A stretch of DNA of 64,000 nt from Bacillus cytotoxicus (GTDB taxonomy: Bacteria > Bacillota > Bacilli > Bacillales > Bacillaceae_G). The notes beneath the pieces were generated by a model. The model had not been told where the DNA came from, searched no databases, and was given only the letters and a program-made list of their open reading frames with translations. The stretch spans positions 1 through 64,000 of the forward strand of contig NZ_JAMBOP010000008.1 in the NCBI RefSeq assembly GCF_023715645.1, written 5' to 3'. Shown in pieces: positions 1-9,822 of the stretch (position 1 is the stretch's first letter; every line of letters begins with the position of its first letter). Position numbers and translations under genes: made by a program.

Positions 1-41
1 CTTCCTCAAACAAGCGGAACAGAACCGCTTGTTTGAGGAAG
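1..41. terminator. Perfect inverted repeat at window edge, likely terminator
   Basis: Seventeen-base perfect arms (1-17 and 25-41) around a 7-base loop. It probably ends a transcript entering from the left of the window. There is no clear T-run on the plus strand, so the terminator reading is inferred. Confidence 0.5.
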
Positions 42-58
42 AAAATCTAAAAAACAGC

Positions 59-96
59 AAAACCCACGGAGAAAACTTATTTTCTCCGTGGGTTTT
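59..96. terminator. Bidirectional intrinsic terminator
   Basis: Arms at 59-75 and 80-96 pair perfectly (AAAACCCACGGAGAAAA and its complement) with a 4-base loop and U-rich flanks on both strands. It would end the minus-strand DUF2627 gene. Confidence 0.75.
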
Positions 97-140
97 AGTC
101 ATTTAAAGGGACTTTTGGGACAGCCCCATTTTTTATCCTG

Positions 141-374
141 TTATTTTCGGAATCGGGCCTGTACTTTATTTCGTTTTCGATCACGATATAAAACGAAGCC
201 GCCAAAGATGTAAAAACCTATTGCAAAACAGAGTACGCCGATTAAAAATTGTAGCCATAATACAGGGATTGGAGAGAAAAGAATACCAAAGACAGTGTCT
301 CTCATCAATTTAATACCTACTACAGCTAGCGAAATGGGGATAACCGCTAATAGAAGAGCGAGATAACGTTGCAT
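141..374 (-). CDS. yqzF: DUF2627 small membrane protein (YqzF-like)
   Basis: 77-residue protein with two hydrophobic segments (about residues 4-24 and 38-62) and a basic C-terminus, matching the DUF2627/YqzF pattern. It is divergent from bkdR, exactly as yqzF is in Bacillus subtilis, and this synteny is the main reason for the name. An AAGGAG Shine-Dalgarno lies about 9 bases before the ATG at 374. The function of the family is unknown; an inner-membrane location is inferred from the hydrophobic segments. Confidence 0.75.
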   Translation of the reverse strand: MQRYLALLLAVIPISLAVVGIKLMRDTVFGILFSPIPVLWLQFLIGVLCFAIGFYIFGGFVLYRDRKRNKVQARFRK

Positions 375-512
375 AAGGAAGACTCCTTTTCTGACAATTT
401 TGTATATACAAAATGATGTAATAACTTATGTTTGTTTGTCAAGGGGTTTCGGAGGAAGTAAGATAGAGGTATGAAAAATTTTGCAGAGATGTTGCGGGAG
501 GATTGGTAGCAT

Positions 513-2585
513 ATGAAACAAAGGGCATTAATTATTGGAGCGGGTGCTGGAGGTAGTGCGATTCTAGGTTTGCTGCAAAAATCGAATATATTTGAAGTTG
601 TTGCAATTGTGGATATTGATGAAAGGGCAAAGGGGATTCAACTTGCAAAGAGTCTTTATATTTCTACAGGGAGTGACTGGGAAGTTTTTATACGTGAGGA
701 CATTGATGTCATCTTTGATATGACAGGTGATTACAGTGTGTATGAAAAGGTTTTAGTGCAGAAAAAAGAAGATGTACTCCTAGTCCCAGGGAATGTTGCG
801 AATATTGGTGTGAAGCTTGCGCATGAAAAAGAAAGGTTGATCGGGCAATTAAAAGATCAAACGCAGCAACGGGATCTTATTTTAAATTCCACACACGACG
901 GTATGATCGTGGTTGATAAAGAAGGGCATGTATTATTATTCAATAAAAGTGCGGAACGGATGACGGGATATAAAAGGGAAGAAGTTGTTAATAAGTATAT
1001 TTTAGAAGTCATTCCAACGAGTAAGTTGCTTCGTATTATTCGTACGAAACAAATTGAGATTAATCAAGAATTAACATTAGATAATGGAAAGAAAATTATT
1101 TCAACGCGCATTCCGATTTTAAATGAAATTGGAGACGTGCAAGGGGCATTTGCCGTTTTTAAAGATATTACTGAAATTGTAAATTTGGCTGAAGAAGTAA
1201 CGGATTTAAAAGAAATTCAAACATTGCTAGAAGCGATTATCCATTCTTCTGAAGAAGCAATTTCTGTTGTTGATGAACAAGGACGAGGGCTTGTGATTAA
1301 CCCGGCTTATACAAAATTAACAGGTCTTTCAGAAGAAGATATTATTGGTAAGCCGGCGACAACGGATATTGTAGAAGGGGAAAGTATGCATATGAAGGTG
1401 CTGCGGACGCGCAGAGCAGTGCGTGGTATTCATATGAAAATTGGACAAAAAAAGAGAGATGTTATTGTAAACGTAGCTCCGGTTATTGTTGACGGGATTT
1501 TAAAGGGGAGTGTCGGTGTAATTCGCGATGTATCCGAGATTCAAAAATTAACAAATGAATTAAATAGGGCGAGACAAATTATTCGTACGTTAGAAGCGAA
1601 ATATTCCTTTGACGATATTATTGGAACAGCAGAAGGGATTGTGGCGGCGATTGAACAGGCGAAACTAGGAGCGAATACTCCGGCTACGGTATTGCTGCGC
1701 GGAGAGTCAGGAACTGGAAAGGAATTATTTGCACACGCCATTCATAATGGCAGCAATCGGAAGTACAATAAGTTTGTTCGTGTAAATTGTGCAGCAATTT
1801 CTGAATCGTTATTAGAAAGTGAACTGTTTGGTTATGAAGAAGGTGCGTTTTCTGGAGCGCGTCGCGGGGGGAAACGTGGTTTTTTTGAAGAAGCGAACAA
1901 TGGAAGTATTTTCTTGGATGAAATTGGAGAATTGTCTGCGAATACACAAGCGAAGTTACTTCGCGTTTTACAAGAGAAGGAAATTGTAAGAGTTGGAGGT
2001 ACGAAGCCGATTCCGATTAATGTTCGAGTTATTGCTGCAACGCATGTGAATTTAGAAAAGGCGATTTTAGATGGTGATTTTCGGGAAGATTTATATTATC
2101 GGTTAAATAAAATTCCGATCCATATTCCATCACTTGGGCAGCGGAAAGAAGATATTGCTGAAATTGCTGAGCGGCTCATTCAAAAGATTAATCAAGATTA
2201 TGGGCGGAATGTTGAGGGGTTAACAGAATCGGCGGTGCAGTATTTACAATCATATGATTGGCCGGGAAATGTGCGTGAACTTGAAAATATTTTAGGACGA
2301 GCAATTATTTTTATGAATTATAACGAGATGTATATGGATGTCCATCATTTACCGCTGCTACATCATGAAGACCAACATGAACTTATGGGGAAAAATTTAC
2401 TTCCTGAATTAGAAGAAAGGCCGCTTGAGGATTTAGTGGCTGAATTTGAGGGGAATATTATCCATGAGTATTTGTCTAGATTTAAGGGGAACAAAACAAA
2501 AACGGCACAAGCGTTAGGTATTTCGGTTCGGAATTTATATTATAAGTTAGAAAAATACGATCGTGCAAAAAATAGCACGCAATAA
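513..2585 (+). CDS. bkdR: Sigma-54-dependent transcriptional activator BkdR
   Basis: 690-residue enhancer-binding protein that activates the branched-chain keto-acid operon from the sigma-54 promoter downstream. Domains in order: N-terminal nucleotide-binding-like region with GAGAGG (residues 9-14), two PAS-type sensor regions (about 120-225 and 240-345), AAA+ ATPase with Walker A GESGTGKE (397-404), sigma-54 contact loop GAFSGA (444-449, Ser instead of the usual Thr), Walker B at D469 (LDEIGEL), and a C-terminal Fis-type helix-turn-helix (about 660-682). GGGAGGA precedes the ATG. Known of the family: BkdR needs sigma-54 (SigL) and responds to isoleucine/valine status. Its position directly before ptb supports orthology with B. 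subtilis bkdR (yqiR). Confidence 0.95.
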   Translation: MKQRALIIGAGAGGSAILGLLQKSNIFEVVAIVDIDERAKGIQLAKSLYISTGSDWEVFIREDIDVIFDMTGDYSVYEKVLVQKKEDVLLVPGNVANIGVKLAHEKERLIGQLKDQTQQRDLILNSTHDGMIVVDKEGHVLLFNKSAERMTGYKREEVVNKYILEVIPTSKLLRIIRTKQIEINQELTLDNGKKIISTRIPILNEIGDVQGAFAVFKDITEIVNLAEEVTDLKEIQTLLEAIIHSSEEAISVVDEQGRGLVINPAYTKLTGLSEEDIIGKPATTDIVEGESMHMKVLRTRRAVRGIHMKIGQKKRDVIVNVAPVIVDGILKGSVGVIRDVSEIQKLTNELNRARQIIRTLEAKYSFDDIIGTAEGIVAAIEQAKLGANTPATVLLRGESGTGKELFAHAIHNGSNRKYNKFVRVNCAAISESLLESELFGYEEGAFSGARRGGKRGFFEEANNGSIFLDEIGELSANTQAKLLRVLQEKEIVRVGGTKPIPINVRVIAATHVNLEKAILDGDFREDLYYRLNKIPIHIPSLGQRKEDIAEIAERLIQKINQDYGRNVEGLTESAVQYLQSYDWPGNVRELENILGRAIIFMNYNEMYMDVHHLPLLHHEDQHELMGKNLLPELEERPLEDLVAEFEGNIIHEYLSRFKGNKTKTAQALGISVRNLYYKLEKYDRAKNSTQ

Positions 2586-2588
2586 ATT

Positions 2589-2618
2589 GCATACCACGCA
2601 ATTTATTGCGTGGTATGC
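2589..2618. promoter_or_regulatory. 13-bp-arm palindrome between bkdR and ptb; BkdR upstream site or terminator
   Basis: GCATACCACGCAA (2589-2601) and its complement (2606-2618) flank a TTTA loop. No T-run follows, so it is a weak candidate for an intrinsic terminator. It lies about 100 bp upstream of the sigma-54 promoter, where an enhancer-binding protein site is expected. A partial copy of the half-site (GCACGCAATAAATTGC) lies at the end of bkdR. Confidence 0.55.
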
Positions 2619-2641
2619 ACGGTGCGACAAAATTAGACAGA

Positions 2642-2656
2642 ATTTTTCTGTAATTT
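2642..2656 (+). promoter_or_regulatory. CodY-box-like sequence
   Basis: ATTTTTCTGTAATTT differs from the CodY consensus AATTTTCWGAAAATT at three of 15 positions. CodY repression of bkd genes is established in Bacillus subtilis; this exact site is inferred. Confidence 0.35.
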
Positions 2657-2680
2657 AAAAATGTTGATTTTTCTACGTTT

Positions 2681-2694
2681 TGAATGCGTTTTCA
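2681..2694 (+). promoter_or_regulatory. cre-like CcpA site
   Basis: TGAATGCGTTTTCA matches the cre consensus TGWNANCGNTNWCA at all but one position and sits 25 bp upstream of the sigma-54 -24 element. A second palindrome, TTTGAA-CGGA-TTCAAA, follows at 2701-2716. Confidence 0.45.
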
Positions 2695-2719
2695 AAAATA
2701 TTTGAACGGATTCAAAAAG

Positions 2720-2736
2720 TTGGCACGTTATTTGCT
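2720..2736 (+). promoter_or_regulatory. Sigma-54 (-24/-12) promoter of the ptb-bkd operon
   Basis: TTGGCACGTTATTTGCT is a near-perfect sigma-54 promoter: GG at 2722-2723 and GC at 2734-2735 with the required spacing. It places transcription start near 2747, upstream of ptb, and pairs with the sigma-54 activator encoded just before it. Confidence 0.93.
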
Positions 2737-2781
2737 TTAATATATAAGCGAGGGACGACGAGGAAGGGTTGATTACAAAAT

Positions 2782-3681
2782 ATGAAGTTACAAACTTTAA
2801 TGGATCAAGCAGCAAAGCAACCGAAAAAAACAGTTGCTGTTGCAGTAGCTGAAGATCATGAAGTAATTGAAGCCGTTGTAAAGGCTGTACAATTACAGTT
2901 AGCTCAATTTCGTCTATATGGAAATCAAGAAACAATTATAAGTATGTTACAAGAGCATGGATTAGCTCTTTCAGAACATATTGAAGTAATTTCTACGACA
3001 TCTAACGCAGAAGCTGCTGAATTAGCAGTAAAATCTGTTAGAGGTGGAGAAGCGGATGTGTTGATGAAGGGTAATATTCCAACAGCTAACATTCTAAAAG
3101 CAGTATTAAATAAAGAGTGGGGTCTTCGTAAAGGCGGTGTGTTATCACACGTTGCAGCTTTTGAAGTACCGAATTACGATCGCTTTATCATCGTAACAGA
3201 TGCAGCGATGAATATCGCTCCAGATGTACAGCAAAAAGCGGCAATTGCACAAAATGCAGTTGAAGTTGCCCGGGCAATAGGAGTAGAAATACCGAAAGTA
3301 GCTCCGATTGCTGCTGTAGAAGTTGTAAATCCTGCAATGCAAGCAACGATTGATGCAGCAATGTTAACGCAAATGAATCGCCGGGGGCAAATTAAAAATT
3401 GTATCGTTGACGGACCACTTGCTTTAGATAATGCTGTTTCACAAATTGCAGCAGAGCATAAAGGAATTCAAAGCGATGTCGCTGGTAAAGCAGATATTTT
3501 ACTCGTCCCAACAATTGAAGCTGGAAATGTACTATATAAATCACTTGTATATTTTGCGGATGCAAAAGTAGGAGCGATTATCGCTGGAGCGAAAGCACCG
3601 ATTGTGTTAACATCCCGTGCAGATTCAGCAGAAACAAAGGTGTATTCATTAGCATTGGCAGTTGCGACTGCTTCTAAATAA
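2782..3681 (+). CDS. ptb: Phosphate butyryltransferase
   Basis: 299-residue enzyme exchanging phosphate for CoA on branched-chain acyl-CoA (isobutyryl-, isovaleryl-, 2-methylbutyryl-CoA). Length and sequence fit the phosphate acetyl/butyryltransferase family, including the MKGNIPTANILKAVL region and C-terminal GAKAPIVLTSRAD. AGGAAGG precedes the ATG. It is the first gene after the sigma-54 promoter; its acyl-phosphate product is the substrate of buk, three genes on, so the pair yields ATP from branched-chain amino-acid catabolism. Confidence 0.95.
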   Translation: MKLQTLMDQAAKQPKKTVAVAVAEDHEVIEAVVKAVQLQLAQFRLYGNQETIISMLQEHGLALSEHIEVISTTSNAEAAELAVKSVRGGEADVLMKGNIPTANILKAVLNKEWGLRKGGVLSHVAAFEVPNYDRFIIVTDAAMNIAPDVQQKAAIAQNAVEVARAIGVEIPKVAPIAAVEVVNPAMQATIDAAMLTQMNRRGQIKNCIVDGPLALDNAVSQIAAEHKGIQSDVAGKADILLVPTIEAGNVLYKSLVYFADAKVGAIIAGAKAPIVLTSRADSAETKVYSLALAVATASK

Positions 3682-3785
3682 ACTTTCTTGCAATACATGT
3701 TTTATTTTCATTCATGATTAAGGAAATGCGTCTAATATAGTGGACTAAAATTGAAAATGGTAAACATATCAAGGGGGAAATTACA

Positions 3786-4886
3786 ATGACATTAGAAATT
3801 TTCAAATACTTAGAAACTTATGATTACGAGCAAGTGGTATTTTGTCAAGATAAAGAATCAGGATTAAAAGCAATTATTGCAATTCATGACACAACTCTTG
3901 GACCAGCTCTTGGCGGAACAAGAATGTGGACATACGATTCTGAAGAAGCGGCAATTGAAGATGCTCTTCGTCTTGCAAAAGGTATGACATACAAAAACGC
4001 AGCAGCTGGTTTAAACTTAGGCGGTGCAAAAACAGTTATTATCGGCGACCCACGCAAAGATAAGAGCGAAGCAATGTTCCGTGCATTAGGACGTTACATT
4101 CAAGGATTAAATGGTCGTTACATCACAGCTGAAGATGTTGGTACAACTGTAGATGATATGGATATTATTCATGAAGAAACAGATTTCGTAACAGGTATTT
4201 CACCTTCATTCGGTTCTTCCGGTAACCCATCTCCAGTAACTGCTTACGGCGTATACGTTGGTATGAAAGCAGCTGCAAAAGAAGCGTTCGGTACAGATAG
4301 CTTAGAAGGTAAAGTAATTGCTGTTCAAGGTGTAGGGAATGTAGCTTATCACCTATGCAAACACCTACATGCAGAAGGTGCAAAATTAATCGTTACAGAT
4401 ATCAATAAAGAAGCTGTACAACGTGCTGTAGAAGAGTTTGGTGCAACTGCTGTTGAGCCAAATGAAATTTACGGCGTAGAATGTGACATCTATGCACCAT
4501 GTGCATTAGGAGCAACTGTAAACGACGAAACAATCCCACAATTAAAAGCAAAAGTAATTGCTGGTTCTGCAAACAACCAATTAAAAGAAGATCGTCACGG
4601 TGATATCGTTCATGAAATGGGCATTGTATATGCACCGGATTATGTTATTAACGCAGGCGGCGTAATTAACGTAGCGGACGAGTTATACGGATACAATAGA
4701 GAGCGTGCATTAAAACGTGTAGAAGCAATTTATGACACAATTGAAAAAGTAATTACAATTTCAAAACGTGATGGTGTTCCAACATATGTAGCAGCAGATC
4801 GTCTTGCTGAAGAACGCATCGCAAGCTTAAAAAATACACGCAGCACATTTTTAAGTAACGGCCATAACATTTTAAGCCGTCGCTAA
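3786..4886 (+). CDS. bcd: Leucine dehydrogenase
   Basis: 366-residue NAD-dependent amino-acid dehydrogenase deaminating leucine, valine and isoleucine to 2-oxo acids. The glycine-rich catalytic stretch with Lys (NLGGAKTVI, about 77-85), the Rossmann NAD motif GVGNVA (182-187), and the conserved [17 protein letters not shown] segment identify the Leu/Glu/Phe dehydrogenase family. A strong AAGGGGGAA Shine-Dalgarno precedes the ATG. It supplies the keto acids used by the Bkd complex. A 104-bp gap separates it from ptb, and a mobile repeat separates it from buk. Confidence 0.96.
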   Translation: MTLEIFKYLETYDYEQVVFCQDKESGLKAIIAIHDTTLGPALGGTRMWTYDSEEAAIEDALRLAKGMTYKNAAAGLNLGGAKTVIIGDPRKDKSEAMFRALGRYIQGLNGRYITAEDVGTTVDDMDIIHEETDFVTGISPSFGSSGNPSPVTAYGVYVGMKAAAKEAFGTDSLEGKVIAVQGVGNVAYHLCKHLHAEGAKLIVTDINKEAVQRAVEEFGATAVEPNEIYGVECDIYAPCALGATVNDETIPQLKAKVIAGSANNQLKEDRHGDIVHEMGIVYAPDYVINAGGVINVADELYGYNRERALKRVEAIYDTIEKVITISKRDGVPTYVAADRLAEERIASLKNTRSTFLSNGHNILSRR

Positions 4887-4892
4887 TTAACA

Positions 4893-5135
4893 AAATAATA
4901 GTAACTACTCAGTCACTCTATGAAAAAAAGGCAGAAAACCACTTTCTTTTTAGGTTGGCGAGAGCAACTGGCCATGCTAGGAGCGGTCAGGGCCTTTTCC
5001 TGCCACGTGCAACGTTTTAAAACAAAGAAAAGTAGCGAGGTGTATTGCCATTTTTATCTTCACGACAGCAATCTAGATGCTGAAAAATGAAAATAACTTC
5101 CAATGAAATGTATGACTGAGTAGTTACAAATAATA
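4893..5135 (+). mobile_element. Family A MITE-like element with 8-bp target duplication, inside the bkd operon
   Basis: Element at 4901-5127 (227 bp) between direct repeats AAATAATA (4893-4900 and 5128-5135). Ends are GTAACTACTCAG and CTGAGTAGTTAC. It carries the core hairpin CTGGCC...GGTCAG (about 4968-4990) and no ORF of its own. It fills nearly all of the bcd-buk gap. Confidence 0.85.
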
Positions 5136-5207
5136 AAGGGGAAAGCAGTAGCAACTTCATTTATTAGCTGCTACTGTCTTTCTAAATAAATGGTGGGGGG
5201 AGCAGAC

Positions 5208-6311
5208 TTGTTCGTGAATCGAATTCTTGTCATTAATCCTGGTAGCACGTCTACGAAGATTGGTGTTTTTGATAATGAAAGGCCTGTTTTAGAAGAAACA
5301 ATTCGTCATGACGAAGAACAAATCGGGAAATATAAGCGCATTATTGATCAATATGAATTTCGTAAGCAAACTATTTTAGAGGTTCTTCATTCCCATGGCA
5401 TTAATATTTCTAAGTTAAATGCTGTATGTGGTCGCGGCGGGCTACTTCGTCCGATTGAAGGCGGTACGTATACAGTAAACGAAGCGATGCTAGAAGATTT
5501 GAAAAATGGTTTTAGTGGTCATCATGCTTCTAATTTAGGTGGAATTTTAGCATATGAAATTGCTTCTGGACTTAACATTCCAGCATTTATTGTTGATCCA
5601 GTAGTAGTAGATGAAATGGAAGATATTTCTCGTATTAGCGGAATAGCTGGCTTGGAGCGAAGAAGTATTTTTCATGCGCTAAATCAAAAAGCAGTAGCTC
5701 GTAAAGTTGCGAAACAACTTGAGCGTAAATATGAAGATTTAAATGTATTAATTGCACATATGGGCGGCGGTATTTCAGTTGGTGCTCATAAAGAAGGAAG
5801 AGTTATTGATGTAAATAACGGTTTAAATGGCGATGGACCATTCAGCCCAGAGCGTGCAGGAACAGTTCCAGTAGGTCAACTTGTAGAAATGTGTTTCTCT
5901 GGGGAATATTACCGTGATGAAATGATGAAAAAAATTGTTGGACAGGGAGGCTTAGTGAGCTTACTTGGTACAAACGATGCAATTAAAGTTGAAAAAATGG
6001 TAGAACAAGGCGATCCAGAAGCAACGCTTGTTTATACAGCGATGGCATATCAAGTTGCAAAAGAGATCGGTGCTGCAAGTGCAGTTCTTCATGGGAAAAT
6101 AGATGCCATTGTTTTAACGGGCGGGCTTGCATATAGTAAAATACTTGTTGATGAAATTAAAGAACGCGTTCATTGGATTGCAGATGTCATTGTACATCCA
6201 GGAGAAGATGAACTGCAAGCATTAGCAGAAGGTGCACTTCGTGTACTTCGTGATGAAGAAACTGCAAAAGAGTATGCTGTACGTGAAAAAGAAACAGTAG
6301 CTAGGGGTTGA
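5208..6311 (+). CDS. buk: Butyrate kinase
   Basis: 367-residue acetokinase-family enzyme making ATP from branched-chain acyl phosphates. Conserved NPGSTSTK (residues 10-17), the ERAGTVPVG region and the C-terminal VLTGGLAYS segment are visible. I chose TTG at 5208 because GGGGGGAG lies 7 bases upstream and the resulting 367 aa is the length I recall for B. cereus-group butyrate kinase; an ATG 18 nt earlier lies upstream of that Shine-Dalgarno. The stop overlaps the leader of lpdV. Confidence 0.93.
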   Translation: MFVNRILVINPGSTSTKIGVFDNERPVLEETIRHDEEQIGKYKRIIDQYEFRKQTILEVLHSHGINISKLNAVCGRGGLLRPIEGGTYTVNEAMLEDLKNGFSGHHASNLGGILAYEIASGLNIPAFIVDPVVVDEMEDISRISGIAGLERRSIFHALNQKAVARKVAKQLERKYEDLNVLIAHMGGGISVGAHKEGRVIDVNNGLNGDGPFSPERAGTVPVGQLVEMCFSGEYYRDEMMKKIVGQGGLVSLLGTNDAIKVEKMVEQGDPEATLVYTAMAYQVAKEIGAASAVLHGKIDAIVLTGGLAYSKILVDEIKERVHWIADVIVHPGEDELQALAEGALRVLRDEETAKEYAVREKETVARG

Positions 6312-6316
6312 GTAAT

Positions 6317-7738
6317 ATGGCAAAAGAATACGATTTAGTCATCGTTGGCGGTGGTACAGGCGGATATGTCGCTGCTATTCGTGCATCACAATTAGGATTA
6401 ACAACAGCGCTTGTCGAAAAAGAAAATTTAGGTGGTACTTGCTTACATAAAGGTTGTATTCCTAGTAAAGCATTACTTCGTAGTGCTGAAGTTTTTGCAA
6501 CTGCGAAAAAAGGTGAAGAATTCGGCGTTGTAACAAGCAATGTAGAATTAAATTTTGCAAAAGTACAAGAGCGTAAAGAAAAAATCGTAAGCCAACTTCA
6601 TAAAGGTGTTCAACATTTAATGAAGCAAGGGGAAATCGATGTATATGAAGGAATTGGTCGTATTCTTGGCCCATCTATTTTCTCACCGATGCCAGGAACG
6701 ATTTCTGTTGAATTCGCAAACGGCGACGAAAATGAAATGCTGATTCCGAAAAACGTAATCGTTGCAACAGGATCACGTCCAAATTCTTTACCAGGGCTTG
6801 AACTTGATGGTGAATATGTAATGTCATCTGACCATGCCTTGAAAATGGAAACTCTTCCTAAATCAATCATTATTGTTGGCGGCGGCGTAATTGGTATTGA
6901 GTGGGCATCTATGCTTGCTGATTTCGGCGTAGAAGTAACTGTACTTGAATATGCAAAACACGTTCTACCGCTTGAAGATCAAGATGTTTCTAAGGAAATG
7001 CAACGTTTACTTAAGAAAAAAGGCATTAAAGTTGTAACTGGTGCCAAAGTGTTACCAGAAACTTTAGTAAAAGATAGTGGTGTAACGATTCAAGCTGAAT
7101 TGAATGGTGAAAATAAAGAATATAAAGCTGAAAAAATGCTTGTATCTGTTGGTAGACAAGCAAACACACAAAATATCGGCTTAGAAAATACAGATATCGT
7201 TGTTGAAAAAGGTTATATTCAAACAAATGAATATTATCAAACGAAAGAATCGCACATTTATGCGATTGGCGATGTAATTGGTGGCCTGCAACTTGCGCAT
7301 GTTGCTTCTCATGAAGGAATTGTAGCGGTTGAACATATTGCTAGAAAAGAACCGATGCCAATTGATTACTCGATGGTATCTAAATGTGTATATAGTAGCC
7401 CAGAAGTTGCTTCTGTCGGTTTAACAGAGCAAGAAGCAAAAGAAAAAGGTTACAAATTAAAAGTAGGTAAATTCTCATTCCGTGCAATCGGTAAAGCGCT
7501 TGTATATGGAGAATCTGATGGTTTTGTAAAACTTGTTGTTGATGAAGAAACAAATGATATTCTTGGTGTTCATATGATTGGACCGCACGTAACAGATATG
7601 ATCTCAGAAGCAGGTCTTGCAAGAGTATTAGATGCAACACCTTGGGAAGTTGCACATACAATTCATCCACATCCATCATTATCAGAAGCGATTGGTGAAG
7701 CTGCGTTAGCGGTTGATGGAAAAGCGTTACATGGCTAA
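6317..7738 (+). CDS. lpdV: Dihydrolipoyl dehydrogenase of the branched-chain complex (E3)
   Basis: 473-residue flavoprotein that reoxidises dihydrolipoamide on BkdB using NAD. FAD motif GGGTGG (11-16), redox disulfide C42/C47 in GGTCLHKGCIPS, second nucleotide motif GGGVIGIEW, and the C-terminal HTIHPHPSLSE active-site segment are all present. ATG at 6317 chosen: a TTG 9 nt upstream overlaps the buk stop, and AGGGGT precedes the ATG at usable distance. It is specific to the bkd operon, distinct from the pyruvate dehydrogenase E3 expected elsewhere in the genome. Confidence 0.94.
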   Translation: MAKEYDLVIVGGGTGGYVAAIRASQLGLTTALVEKENLGGTCLHKGCIPSKALLRSAEVFATAKKGEEFGVVTSNVELNFAKVQERKEKIVSQLHKGVQHLMKQGEIDVYEGIGRILGPSIFSPMPGTISVEFANGDENEMLIPKNVIVATGSRPNSLPGLELDGEYVMSSDHALKMETLPKSIIIVGGGVIGIEWASMLADFGVEVTVLEYAKHVLPLEDQDVSKEMQRLLKKKGIKVVTGAKVLPETLVKDSGVTIQAELNGENKEYKAEKMLVSVGRQANTQNIGLENTDIVVEKGYIQTNEYYQTKESHIYAIGDVIGGLQLAHVASHEGIVAVEHIARKEPMPIDYSMVSKCVYSSPEVASVGLTEQEAKEKGYKLKVGKFSFRAIGKALVYGESDGFVKLVVDEETNDILGVHMIGPHVTDMISEAGLARVLDATPWEVAHTIHPHPSLSEAIGEAALAVDGKALHG

Positions 7739-7808
7739 AAGGAATGGATAGTGTATTGTTCTTGCTTTATAATAGAGCGGGGTAAAAAGGATTTAGGAGG
7801 GTGTTAAA

Positions 7809-8810
7809 ATGGCTGAAGTAAAAGAAAAACGCCATGAAGAGCTTGGTTTAAGCGATGAGCAAGTATTAGAACTGTATCGCACGATGTTACTCGCACGTAA
7901 AATTGACGAGCGTATGTGGTTATTAAACCGTGCAGGGAAAATTCCGTTTGTAATTTCTTGTCAAGGACAAGAAGCTGCACAAGTAGGAGCAGCATTTGCA
8001 CTTGATCGTGAAAAAGACTACGCACTGCCGTATTATCGTGATATGGGTGTCGTGTTAGCATTCGGTATGACAGCGAGAGAGCTTATGTTATCTGGGTTTG
8101 CAAAAGCAGAAGATCCAAACTCTGGTGGACGCCAAATGCCTGGACACTTTGGACAAAAGAAAAATCGCATCGTGACAGGTTCTTCACCAGTTACAACGCA
8201 AGTGCCACATGCAGTAGGTATTGCGTTGGCTGGAAAGATGGAAGGAAAAGATTTAGTAACATTTGTTACATTTGGTGAAGGTTCTTCTAACCAAGGTGAT
8301 TTCCATGAAGGTGCAAACTTTGCTGGCGTACACAAATTACCTGTTATTTTCATGTGTGAAAATAACAAATATGCAATCTCGATTCCTGTTGAAAAACAAT
8401 TAGCATGTAAAAATGTATCTGACCGTGCAATTGGTTATGGGATGCCAGGATACACAGTAGACGGAAATGATCCGCTTGAAGTATATAAAGCTGTAAAAGA
8501 AGCAGCAGATCGCGGACGCCGTGGTGAAGGTCCAACATTAATTGAAACGGTATCTTATCGTTTAACAGCACATTCTAGTGATGACGATGATCGTGTTTAC
8601 CGTGACCGAGAAGAAGTAGAAGAAGCAAAGAAAAAAGATCCAATCTTTACATTTGCAAATTACTTAAAAGAAGTAGGCATTTTAACAGAGGAATCTGAAA
8701 AACAAATGCTAGATGATATCATGCATATCGTAAACGAAGCAACAGAATATGCAGAAAATGCTCCGTATGCAGATCCAGAGTCTGCATTAAAGCACGTATA
8801 CGCGGAATAA
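7809..8810 (+). CDS. bkdAA: Branched-chain 2-oxoacid dehydrogenase E1 alpha
   Basis: 333-residue thiamine-diphosphate subunit decarboxylating branched-chain 2-oxo acids. The ThDP/Mg motif runs from GEGSSNQGDFHEG (from 156) to CENN (about 183-186), and the phosphorylation-loop-like YRLTAHSSDDDD segment is typical of BkdA/PdhA. An AGGAGGG Shine-Dalgarno precedes the ATG. Followed 13 bp later by bkdAB; the two form the alpha2beta2 E1. Confidence 0.95.
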   Translation: MAEVKEKRHEELGLSDEQVLELYRTMLLARKIDERMWLLNRAGKIPFVISCQGQEAAQVGAAFALDREKDYALPYYRDMGVVLAFGMTARELMLSGFAKAEDPNSGGRQMPGHFGQKKNRIVTGSSPVTTQVPHAVGIALAGKMEGKDLVTFVTFGEGSSNQGDFHEGANFAGVHKLPVIFMCENNKYAISIPVEKQLACKNVSDRAIGYGMPGYTVDGNDPLEVYKAVKEAADRGRRGEGPTLIETVSYRLTAHSSDDDDRVYRDREEVEEAKKKDPIFTFANYLKEVGILTEESEKQMLDDIMHIVNEATEYAENAPYADPESALKHVYAE

Positions 8811-8823
8811 GGGGGAACGTTTC

Positions 8824-9807
8824 ATGGCTGTAATGTCTTATATTGACGCGATTACATTAGCAATGCGCGAGGAAATGGAACGCGATGAGAAAGTATTTGT
8901 ATTAGGAGAAGACGTTGGTAAAAAGGGCGGCGTATTTAAAGCGACAAATGGATTATATAATCAATTTGGCGAAATGCGCGCGCTTGATACACCACTTGCA
9001 GAATCTGCAATTGCTGGGGTAGCAATCGGTGCAGCAATGTATGGAATGCGCCCAATTGCAGAAATGCAATTTGCTGACTTCATTATGCCAGCGGTGAACC
9101 AAATTGTTTCTGAAGCAGCAAAAATTCGTTACCGCTCTAACAATGATTGGACTTGCCCAGTAACAATCCGCGCACCATTTGGCGGCGGTGTTCATGGTGC
9201 ATTGTATCATTCTCAATCTGTAGAAGCGCTTTTTGCAAACCAACCTGGTTTAAAAATTGTCATTCCTTCTACACCATATGATGCAAAAGGTTTATTAAAA
9301 GCAGCAATTCGTGATGAAGATCCAGTATTATTCTTTGAACATAAACGTGCATATCGCTTAATTAAAGGTGAAGTGCCGGAAGATGATTACGTATTACCAA
9401 TTGGAAAAGCAGACGTAAAACGTGAAGGTGATGACATTACTGTTATTACATATGGATTATGTGTTCACTTTGCTCTTCAAGCTGCTGAAAAATTAGCACA
9501 AGATGGCATTTCTGCTCACGTTCTTGATTTACGTACTGTGTATCCGTTAGATAAAGAAGCAATTATTGAAGCTGCTTCAAAAACAGGTAAAGTTCTTCTA
9601 GTAACGGAAGATAATAAAGAAGGAAGCATTATAAGTGAAGTAGCGGCAATTATCGCAGAAAATTGCTTATTTGATCTTGATGCACCAATTGCTCGTCTTG
9701 CAGGTCCAGACGTTCCAGCAATGCCATATGCACCAACAATGGAGAAATTCTTTATGGTGAATCCAGATAAAGTGGAAAAAGCAATGCGCGAACTTGCGGA
9801 ATTTTAA
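8824..9807 (+). CDS. bkdAB: Branched-chain 2-oxoacid dehydrogenase E1 beta
   Basis: 327-residue transketolase-like beta subunit. Family landmarks are ALDTPLAESAIAG, the PFGGGVHGALYHSQS active-site region and VLLVTEDNKEGS. GGGGGAACG precedes the ATG. It partners BkdAA and hands the acyl group to the lipoyl domain of BkdB. The products also prime branched-chain (iso/anteiso) fatty-acid synthesis in Bacillus. Confidence 0.95.
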   Translation: MAVMSYIDAITLAMREEMERDEKVFVLGEDVGKKGGVFKATNGLYNQFGEMRALDTPLAESAIAGVAIGAAMYGMRPIAEMQFADFIMPAVNQIVSEAAKIRYRSNNDWTCPVTIRAPFGGGVHGALYHSQSVEALFANQPGLKIVIPSTPYDAKGLLKAAIRDEDPVLFFEHKRAYRLIKGEVPEDDYVLPIGKADVKREGDDITVITYGLCVHFALQAAEKLAQDGISAHVLDLRTVYPLDKEAIIEAASKTGKVLLVTEDNKEGSIISEVAAIIAENCLFDLDAPIARLAGPDVPAMPYAPTMEKFFMVNPDKVEKAMRELAEF

Positions 9808-9822
9808 TCGGGGGGACTATAC

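Noticed and set aside
2589-2618. Calling the bkdR palindrome a plain terminator
   Set aside because: No T-run on the plus strand, and its position suits an activator site; listed as regulatory instead.
8033-8368. 111-codon ORF antisense to bkdAA
   Set aside because: Lies wholly within a well-conserved gene and has no Shine-Dalgarno or family match.
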